Position numbers and translations under genes: made by a program. The notes under the pieces were generated by a model, which saw only the letters and a program-made list of their open reading frames with translations, was not told the origin of the DNA and searched no databases. Shown one piece after another: positions 58,331 to 64,000 of a DNA stretch of 64,000 nt. Numbering within the stretch: position 1 is the first letter of the stretch; every line of letters starts with the position of its first letter. Source of the DNA: Guopingia tenuis (GTDB taxonomy: Bacteria > Bacillota > Clostridia > Christensenellales > Christensenellaceae). The stretch spans positions 108,360 to 172,359 of the forward strand of contig NZ_JACRSS010000004.1 in the NCBI RefSeq assembly GCF_014384805.1, written 5' to 3'.

Positions 58331-60271
58331 ATGGGAAAGACACTAACCTATAAGATTCTGGAACAGCACCTGAAATCCGGCAACATGGTTCCCGGAGAGG
58401 AAATCTCCATCGGGATCGACTATACGCTGACGCAGGATTCCACGGGCACGATGGCATATCTGCAGTTTGAGGCTATGGGAGTGGACCGGGTGAAGACCAA
58501 AAAGTCTGTGGCGTATATCGATCACAACACGCTGCAGTCGGGAAGCGAAAATGCGGACGACCATAAATACATCGGAACCGTGGCCAAAAAGCACGGGATC
58601 TATTTTTCCCGGCCGGGCAACGGCATCTGCCATCAGGTGAATCTGGAACGGTTCGGCGTTCCGGGGGCGACGCTTTTGGGCTCGGACAGCCATACCCCTA
58701 CGGGCGGCGGCATCGGCATGATTGCCATTGGCGCGGGCGGCCTGGATGTGGCCGTGGCTATGGGCGGCGGCGCGTATTATCTCAATATGCCCAAGGTTGT
58801 GAATGTGGAACTGACCGGGCAGCTCCGGCCGGGCGTGGCGGCAAAGGATATCATTCTGGAAGTTCTGCGGCGCATGACCGTCAAGGGCGGCGTCGGAAAA
58901 GTCATTGAATACAGCGGTGAAGCGCTGAAAACCCTGACGGTGCCGGATCGGGCCACCATCACCAACATGGGCGCAGAGCTGGGGGCGACTACTTCGATTT
59001 TCCCCAGCGACGAGATCACCCGGGCATTTTTGAAGGCGCAGGACCGGGAAGAGGATTATACCGAGCTGAAAGCGGATGCGGACGCAGTATACGACGAAAA
59101 AATTACCATCGATCTGAGCGCCCTGGAGCCGCTGGCAGCCTGCCCGCATATGCCGGATAACGTCAAAACTTTGGATGAAATCGGCCCCATCAAGGTGGAC
59201 CAGGTATGTATCGGAAGCTGCACCAACTCTTCCTATACGGATATGATGAAAGCGGCGGCGATTTTGAAGGGCAAGCAGGTGGCGGAGAACGTCAGCCTGG
59301 TTATCGCTCCGGGCTCCAAGCAGGTGTTCAACATGCTGGCGGAAAACGGCGCTCTTTCGGATATGATTGCGGCGGGCGCCCGGATCCTGGAATGCGCCTG
59401 CGGGCCGTGCATCGGCATGGGCCAGTCCCCGGCGACGAACGCCGTTTCCCTGCGGACGAATAACCGCAACTTCTTTGGCCGCAGCGGGACCAAGAGCGCG
59501 GATATCTATCTGGTGAGCCCGGAGGTGGCGGCGGTCAGCGCCATCACCGGCGTTCTTACCTCGCCTCTGACGCTCCCGGCGGAAAAGCTGGAGGAACTGA
59601 AGATCGAGATGCCCAGCCATTTCATGATTAACGACAATATGGTGGTGCCCCCGGCGGAAAACAGTGCAGATGTGGAAGTGGTGCGCGGGCCCAACATCCA
59701 GCCGTTCCCGATTAACGTGGAGCTGCCGGAGGAAGTGAAAGGCGAAGCGCTTTTGAAGATGGAGGACAACATCACCACCGACCATATCATGCCCTCCACG
59801 GCCAAACTGCTGCCCTATCGTTCGAATATCCCGTATCTGTCGGATTACTGCCTGTCTCCCGTAGACGAGACTTTCCCGGCCCGGGCCAAGGCGGCGGGCG
59901 GCGGCTTCCTGGTGGCCGGCCAGAACTATGGCCAGGGTTCTTCCCGGGAGCATGCGGCGCTGGTTCCGCTCTATCTGGGAATTAAGGGCGTTATAGCCAA
60001 GAGCTTTGCCCGCATTCATATGGCAAACCTGATCAACTCCGGAATTTTGCCCCTGGTGTTTGTCAACGAGGCGGATTATGATGCAGTGGCCCAGGGCGAC
60101 CAGCTGGCGATCCGCGACGCCCGGGAGAAAGTGATGGGCGACGGGGAATTTGTTGTGGAAAACGTGACCCGGGGGACGTCCTTCCCGGTGCGTCTGGAGG
60201 TTTCCGGACGGTTGAAGGATATTCTGCTGGCAGGCGGCCTTTTGAACTATACCAAAAAACAGAACGCGTGA
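58331..60271 (+). CDS. aconitate hydratase
   Basis: This 646-residue enzyme isomerises citrate to isocitrate. [4Fe-4S] ligands are Cys in IGSCTNSSY (near residue 297) and the pair in ECACGPCIGMG (near 357). DSHTPTGGGIGMIAIGAGGLDVA lies near 118 and the C-terminal swivel domain carries QNYGQGSSREHAAL. The compact size fits the mitochondrial-type aconitase found in many Clostridia. I chose the ATG at 58331, 9 bases after TTTGGAGG. No citrate synthase or isocitrate dehydrogenase is adjacent; rex follows. Confidence 0.95.
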   Translation: MGKTLTYKILEQHLKSGNMVPGEEISIGIDYTLTQDSTGTMAYLQFEAMGVDRVKTKKSVAYIDHNTLQSGSENADDHKYIGTVAKKHGIYFSRPGNGICHQVNLERFGVPGATLLGSDSHTPTGGGIGMIAIGAGGLDVAVAMGGGAYYLNMPKVVNVELTGQLRPGVAAKDIILEVLRRMTVKGGVGKVIEYSGEALKTLTVPDRATITNMGAELGATTSIFPSDEITRAFLKAQDREEDYTELKADADAVYDEKITIDLSALEPLAACPHMPDNVKTLDEIGPIKVDQVCIGSCTNSSYTDMMKAAAILKGKQVAENVSLVIAPGSKQVFNMLAENGALSDMIAAGARILECACGPCIGMGQSPATNAVSLRTNNRNFFGRSGTKSADIYLVSPEVAAVSAITGVLTSPLTLPAEKLEELKIEMPSHFMINDNMVVPPAENSADVEVVRGPNIQPFPINVELPEEVKGEALLKMEDNITTDHIMPSTAKLLPYRSNIPYLSDYCLSPVDETFPARAKAAGGGFLVAGQNYGQGSSREHAALVPLYLGIKGVIAKSFARIHMANLINSGILPLVFVNEADYDAVAQGDQLAIRDAREKVMGDGEFVVENVTRGTSFPVRLEVSGRLKDILLAGGLLNYTKKQNA

Positions 60272-60332
60272 GGCTGCGTCTCTCCAGCGGATGGAAAGAC
60301 GGCCGCAAACCCTGATTGAAGGAAAGGAACGG

Positions 60333-60971
60333 ATGAATAAAGAGAGAATACCTGAGGCGGTGATTCGGCGCCTGCCCAAATATTTCCGCTATTTGAAGGA
60401 GATGGAGGAGAGGGGCGCAGTACGCGTCTCCTCCTCCAAAATGAGCCGGGATCTGGGCTTCAACGCCTCCCAGATCCGGCGCGATCTCAACTGCTTCGGC
60501 GGCTTTGGGCAGCAGGGGTATGGCTACAGCGTTCCCAAGCTGCGCTCGGAAATTGCCCGCATCATGGGCCTGAACCGGGAACATACCGTTGCCGTCATCG
60601 GCGCGGGAAACATTGGCCAGGCGCTGGTGAGCTATGACCGGTTTGCCCGCGAGGGTTTCAAGGTTGCCGCAATTTTCGATGTGGCTCCGGGGCGGATTGG
60701 CCAGGAGGCGGGCGGACAGCGCATTCGCCCATTGAGCGAGCTGGAGGAATTTGTAAAAAAGACGCCGGTGGAAATCGGCGTGATCTGCACGCCCCAGTCC
60801 GCCGCCCAGGATACGGCGGATCTGCTGGTGCGCCTGGGATTCCGGGGCATATGGAATTTTGCGCCTATTGATGTGCAGGTGCCGGCAGGGGTCTCTTTGG
60901 AAAACGTGCATCTCAACGACAGCCTCTATGTCCTGGCCTACCGGCTGCGGGCAGAGAGCAGTGAAATATAA
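60333..60971 (+). CDS. rex: redox-sensing transcriptional repressor Rex
   Basis: This 212-residue repressor senses the NADH/NAD ratio. The N-terminal winged helix is AVIRRLPKYFRYL and VSSSKMSRDLGFNASQIRRDL. The Rossmann domain has GAGNIGQAL near residue 92, and IFDVAPGRIG follows. The C-terminal domain-swapped helix (VHLNDSLYVLAYRL) is kept. I chose the ATG at 60333 after GGAAAGGAACGG. It is 62 bases after the aconitase gene, so it may be co-transcribed. No clear Rex operator (TTGTTAA-N4-TTAACAA) was found in the window. Confidence 0.96.
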   Translation: MNKERIPEAVIRRLPKYFRYLKEMEERGAVRVSSSKMSRDLGFNASQIRRDLNCFGGFGQQGYGYSVPKLRSEIARIMGLNREHTVAVIGAGNIGQALVSYDRFAREGFKVAAIFDVAPGRIGQEAGGQRIRPLSELEEFVKKTPVEIGVICTPQSAAQDTADLLVRLGFRGIWNFAPIDVQVPAGVSLENVHLNDSLYVLAYRLRAESSEI

Positions 60972-61018
60972 TATAGCGGGCGCTTTCTTCGGGAAAGCGC
61001 GGCCACAAGATGTGTCAG

Positions 61019-61044
61019 GCGGCTGCGGATGCGCAGCCGCTTTT
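61019..61044 (+). terminator. terminator after rex
   Basis: GCGGCTGCG/CGCAGCCGC stem with a GATG loop and TTTT. A second UUCG-capped hairpin (GCGCTTTC/GGAAAGCGC) lies just upstream at 60980-61000. Confidence 0.88.
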
Positions 61045-61132
61045 ATGTTCCCAAATAGGGAAGGCATATCCGGGGAAACACTTTTGCGGCCCCGGCATAA
61101 AATGGAGGGAGGGCAAAGGAGGAAACCATTTT

Positions 61133-61699
61133 ATGATATGTTCAAAATTCAGCCTGGAGACAAGGCGCTATTTATGCCGGTTTTATCAGATTTTGGATGA
61201 GATGATAGCAAAAATGAACGGCGCAGAGCTTACATGCAGCATATCACGTAACTTTATCGTGCAGATGACCCCGCATCACGAGGCGGCGATTCAAATGTCG
61301 TGCAATCTTTTGGAATATTCGGACTGTGCTCCTGTGAGGGAGATTGCCCAGAATATCATTGAAGAGCAGACAAAGAGCATTGAAAATATGCGGGATATCC
61401 TGGAATGCTGCAGCATGTGCAGCAATTCCCAAAGGGAATGGAACGGATATCAGGAATGCTTCTGCCAGATCTCTCAGAGGATGTTCCGGCAGATGCGTGC
61501 GGCGGTATCCACCGATCAAATCGACGTAAATTTTATGCGGGAGATGATCCCGCATCATGAAGGGGCTGTCCGCATGTCGGAAAATGCCCTGCGCTATCCT
61601 GTCTGCCCGGAGCTGATCCCGATTCTTCAGGCGATCATCACTTCGCAGAGGCGGGGCGTCCGGCAAATGGAGCAGCTGCTCCGCTGTTTTGGCGCATAG
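61133..61699 (+). CDS. DUF305-family protein with two histidine repeats
   Basis: This 188-residue protein carries two copies of the DUF305 motif, MTPHHEAAIQMS near residue 43 and MIPHHEGAVRMS near 140, each with paired His that could bind metal. Several Cys pairs lie between them (CCSMCSN, ECFCQ). Many DUF305 proteins are exported copper- or oxygen-related proteins, but this one has no signal peptide. It starts after AAAGGAGGAAACCATTTT. Function unknown. Confidence 0.85.
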   Translation: MICSKFSLETRRYLCRFYQILDEMIAKMNGAELTCSISRNFIVQMTPHHEAAIQMSCNLLEYSDCAPVREIAQNIIEEQTKSIENMRDILECCSMCSNSQREWNGYQECFCQISQRMFRQMRAAVSTDQIDVNFMREMIPHHEGAVRMSENALRYPVCPELIPILQAIITSQRRGVRQMEQLLRCFGA

Positions 61700-61912
61700 G
61701 AATATCCTGGGGCGGCGCGAAGCGAGGGCATGCGCCGCTCATTTATGGGAAGGGCGCGGATATGCCCGCCCTTTGTATACATAGGACAAGCGGGAGAATC
61801 CCTTGCTGCTTTGCCCGAATGCCCCGGCGGGCAAATTTATTTTTTTGTAAGGAAATTTGTTTATTCAAGGGGAAAAGGTGGAAAATATACAAAAGGAAGA
61901 AATAGTTTCTTG

Positions 61913-61941
61913 TTTACTTTTAGGGTGTTTTACAGTATAGT
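61913..61941 (+). promoter_or_regulatory. promoter of the VanW-domain gene
   Basis: TTTACT (61913-61918), a 17-base spacer and TATAGT (61936-61941), 38 bases before the start codon. Confidence 0.5.
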
Positions 61942-61979
61942 AGATTAAGAACGCCAAACGGGAGGTTTGCAGAGTACAG

Positions 61980-63587
61980 ATGGCTGGAAAGCAAAAGAAA
62001 GTGGTTCGGAAAAAGAATGCGTTCGGAGCGGATAAGGCAAAAAACATTCGGGTTTTACTGATCTGCGCTCTGGCGGTTTTGATAGTAGTTGCCGGCGTTT
62101 TGGCCTGGATCTTCATTGCCAAGGGAAACGAAGAGGCCAATATGAGCCGGGATGAGATTCTGGCGAAAGGGACGTATTTTGAAGGGGTTTCGATTGCCAA
62201 TATCGATGTTTCGGGCATGACGCTTGCAGAGGCCAAGCCGCAGATTGAGGAAAAGGCGAGCCAGACGCTCATGGATCTCAAGATCACCTATTCGGCGATG
62301 GGAAACACCTATCCGCTGACGGCGGAGGAGCTGGGGGCGACCATCGACGTCCAGGCGGTGATGGAGAAGGCCCTGTTCTATGGCCGGGAAGGGGATGCAA
62401 CCCAGCGGACGGCGGAAATTAACAAGGCCAAGGAGGAAGGCGTAAACTTCCCGCTGGAAGCCAAGGCGGATGAGGAGATTCTGGCGGCTTCCCTGGAGAC
62501 GCAGGGAGAGGCCTATAATATTGAGATGCAGAATGCAACGGTCTCCGTCAAGAAAAACGAGGATGAGAAGAATCTTCAGGTTTCCGGCGAGCTGGAATTT
62601 ATTGAGGAAGTGGCCGGCAAGGAGATTGACACGGCAAAGCTGATCGCAGACATTCAGACCAATCTGCAAAACGGGGATTTCACCTCTGTCATCCCTACGA
62701 CGGTTGTGGATACACAGCCGGAGATCACATTGGAAGAGCTCAAGGAAAATTGCCAGCTCATGGCGTCGTTCAGCACGTCTTTCAAATCCTCTGCCTATGG
62801 CCGGCGGTATAATATCTGGAAGATGTCGACGGTGGTAAACGGTGTCGTGCTGCAGCCGGGCGAGAGCTGGTCCATCAACGAGGCGGCGGGGCCGCGGACG
62901 ACGGCAAACGGTTGGGAAGACGCGGCGGGCATCAAAAACGGCGCCTATGTGGATGAGCCGGGCGGCGGGATCTGCCAGGTGAGCAGCACGCTCTATAACG
63001 CGCTGTTAAAGGCGGAAGTCGAGATTACCGACCGTTCACACCATTCCTGGCCGCTCAGCTATGTGGATCCCGGCCTGGATGCAACAATCTCGACAGGTGC
63101 GCCGGACTTCCAGTTCAAAAATAATTATGACTATCCCATCACGATCATCGCCACGACGGATGCGAAAAACGCGCGGACAGTCAAGGTCTCAGTCTATGGC
63201 CCCCCCATGGACTATACGGTTAAGATGGAAAGCAAGATTGTTTTAAATGAAGAACCGGGCCCGGCGGAAACCGTCTATTCCTCGGAAATGAAGCCGGGAA
63301 CCAGCGAATGGACAAAGCCGCGGCATAACAAAATCAAAGCCGAGGTTTACAAGATCAAGATCGACAAGGAGACGGGAAAGGAAATCTCCCGGGAGCTGTA
63401 TTATACGGATACCTATCGGGCCTTCACCGGGCAGATAACCATTGGGCCTTCTGCAACGCCGAAGCCGGAGACGACGCCGCCGGCGACCACGACGACAACC
63501 CCGGCAACGCCGACGCCCAGTAAGTCGGAAGCAGCAACGCCGACACCGGGCAATACAACTTCCCCGGAGACGGGCGGCACGGAATAA
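61980..63587 (+). CDS. VanW-domain cell-envelope protein
   Basis: This 535-residue protein has a basic N-terminus and one membrane anchor (residues 24-46). An external YoaR-type peptidoglycan-binding domain follows (GVSIANIDVSGMTLAEAKPQ), then a VanW domain: FSTSFKSSAYGRRYNIWKMS, LQPGESWSINEAAGPRT and PGGGICQVSSTLYNALLKA with its conserved Cys. The C-terminal 50 residues are Pro/Thr/Ser-rich, like wall-spanning linkers. VanW was named from vancomycin clusters but has no known resistance role. No van genes are nearby. Confidence 0.92.
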   Translation: MAGKQKKVVRKKNAFGADKAKNIRVLLICALAVLIVVAGVLAWIFIAKGNEEANMSRDEILAKGTYFEGVSIANIDVSGMTLAEAKPQIEEKASQTLMDLKITYSAMGNTYPLTAEELGATIDVQAVMEKALFYGREGDATQRTAEINKAKEEGVNFPLEAKADEEILAASLETQGEAYNIEMQNATVSVKKNEDEKNLQVSGELEFIEEVAGKEIDTAKLIADIQTNLQNGDFTSVIPTTVVDTQPEITLEELKENCQLMASFSTSFKSSAYGRRYNIWKMSTVVNGVVLQPGESWSINEAAGPRTTANGWEDAAGIKNGAYVDEPGGGICQVSSTLYNALLKAEVEITDRSHHSWPLSYVDPGLDATISTGAPDFQFKNNYDYPITIIATTDAKNARTVKVSVYGPPMDYTVKMESKIVLNEEPGPAETVYSSEMKPGTSEWTKPRHNKIKAEVYKIKIDKETGKEISRELYYTDTYRAFTGQITIGPSATPKPETTPPATTTTTPATPTPSKSEAATPTPGNTTSPETGGTE

Positions 63588-63601
63588 AGAAGGAAGAGAG
63601 C

Positions 63602-63640
63602 GGGAATCGGGCATTTTGCATGCCGGGTTCCCTTTCTTTT
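63602..63640 (+). terminator. terminator after the VanW-domain gene
   Basis: An imperfect 13-bp stem (GGGAATCGGGCAT with ATGCCGGGTTCCC) followed by TTTCTTTTTT. Confidence 0.8.
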
Positions 63641-63666
63641 TTCCAAAAGAAAATGGCGGTTTTGTA

Positions 63667-63695
63667 TTGACAAATAGTGGGGAAGACTATAGAAT
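63667..63695 (+). promoter_or_regulatory. strong promoter of tRNA-Gly
   Basis: Perfect TTGACA (63667-63672), a 17-base spacer and TAGAAT (63690-63695), 29 bases before the tRNA. It may also drive tuf, since no terminator is seen between them. Confidence 0.85.
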
Positions 63696-63724
63696 AGTGA
63701 AATAGAGCGGATGTGTGAAGGAAT

Positions 63725-63798
63725 GCGGGTGTAGCTCAATGGTAGAGCTCCAGCTTCCCAAGCTGGCTACGTGGGTTCGATTCCCATCACCCGCTCCA
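63725..63798 (+). tRNA. tRNA-Gly (CCC)
   Basis: A 74-base tRNA with acceptor GCGGGTG/CACCCGC allowing one wobble, anticodon loop TTCCCAA (anticodon CCC) closed by CCAGC/GCTGG, T loop TTCGATT, and encoded CCA. Confidence 0.95.
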
Positions 63799-63897
63799 AA
63801 AAAGGGATGACGGCGAGAAAATCCGTCTCCAGAGGCTCCGCTCGAGGCGGAAAATTTTGGATTTTAGCTAAGAAATCTAGGAGGAGAGAAAGAGAAA

Positions 63898-64000
63898 ATG
63901 GCAAAGCAAGTATACGAGAGAACGAAGCCCCATGTAAACATCGGGACGATCGGGCACGTAGACCACGGGAAGACGACGCTGACGGCGGCGATCACGGCGG
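63898..64000 (+). CDS. tuf: elongation factor Tu, N-terminal fragment at window edge
   Basis: The visible 34 codons read MAKQVYERTKPHVNIGTIGHV and continue with the G1 P-loop GHVDHGKTT, which is the invariant start of EF-Tu. EF-Tu carries aminoacyl-tRNA to the ribosome with GTP. An AGGAGGAG ribosome site lies 10-13 bases upstream. The gene follows tRNA-Gly by 99 bases with no terminator between, and it is not preceded by rpsL, rpsG and fusA. This resembles tuf loci linked to tRNA genes. Confidence 0.95.
   Translation, partial: MAKQVYERTKPHVNIGTIGHVDHGKTTLTAAITA

Noticed and set aside
58343..60379. 678-codon open frame antisense to the aconitase gene
   Set aside because: Shadow frame: long because of codon bias in the real gene, with no motif and no ribosome site.
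61980..63587. Vancomycin resistance gene
   Set aside because: The VanW domain is present but there are no vanH, vanA/B, vanX or vanRS genes, and VanW-domain proteins are widespread in Clostridia.
1..64000. CRISPR arrays, transposases, phage genes and rRNA operons
   Set aside because: I looked for regularly spaced repeats and for the usual protein motifs and saw none.

Overview
This window looks like chromosomal DNA from a strictly anaerobic, low-to-mid GC Gram-positive bacterium of the class Clostridia (Bacillota). The evidence is gene content: WhiA, RapZ and HPr kinase; a DnaE-type polymerase next to pfkA; a TRAP (MtrB) protein; the redox repressor Rex; the NfnAB transhydrogenase; a rubrerythrin with its rubredoxin domain first; a CotJC-like manganese catalase; and a YqeK/RsfS/NadD cluster. 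Ribosome binding sites are AGGAGG-like and sigma-A promoters are easy to see. Several genes start with TTG (dnaE, whiA, lacI, dacF and others). I cannot assign a genus. No phage, insertion sequence or CRISPR array was found.

Layout. 1-7700 (minus strand) is the HPr-kinase block: a Cof-type HAD phosphatase, hprK, an orphan solute-binding protein, murB, rapZ, whiA, an acetamidase-family enzyme and, cut by the window edge, an HPr-like protein with Lys at position 15. yvcK, which normally sits between rapZ and whiA, is missing. 7700-13270 (plus) holds dnaE, mtrB, a small conserved protein, pfkA and a thioesterase. 13300-17720 is a compact operon of an ECF sigma factor, a membrane protein, an ABC ATPase and two paralogous permeases. 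17790-23470 is a six-gene catabolic-looking operon: a zinc dehydrogenase, a LacI regulator, an RpiB-like isomerase and three tandem shikimate-dehydrogenase-like paralogues with altered substrate sites. This is the most unusual part of the window.

23580-31030 holds nfnAB, nth-obgE-yhbY, a convergent membrane protein, and nadD-yqeK-rsfS. 31050-37800 carries a tandem PPK2 kinase, a DUF1989 protein, lipoate ligase, a degenerate M28-like membrane protein, an M14 carboxypeptidase and a D,D-carboxypeptidase. 37870-47960 has tRNA-Ser, a manganese catalase, a metallo-beta-lactamase, a DtxR-type repressor, a heterodimeric ABC exporter, a serine hydrolase, malic enzyme and tRNA-Val. 48080-54720 holds a 932-residue lipoprotein, a thioesterase, reverse rubrerythrin, an acetyltransferase and a secondary-alcohol dehydrogenase. 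55040-64000 holds ftsH with an upstream marR, small proteins, aconitase, rex, a DUF305 protein, a VanW-domain protein, tRNA-Gly and the start of tuf.

How the genes fit together. Central metabolism and redox are well represented: phosphofructokinase, malic enzyme, aconitase, NfnAB, secondary-alcohol dehydrogenase and Rex, with HPr kinase and an HPr-like protein for carbon catabolite control. Oxidative defence is covered by Mn catalase and reverse rubrerythrin. Envelope genes (murB, dacF, VanW, M14 peptidase) are scattered between them.
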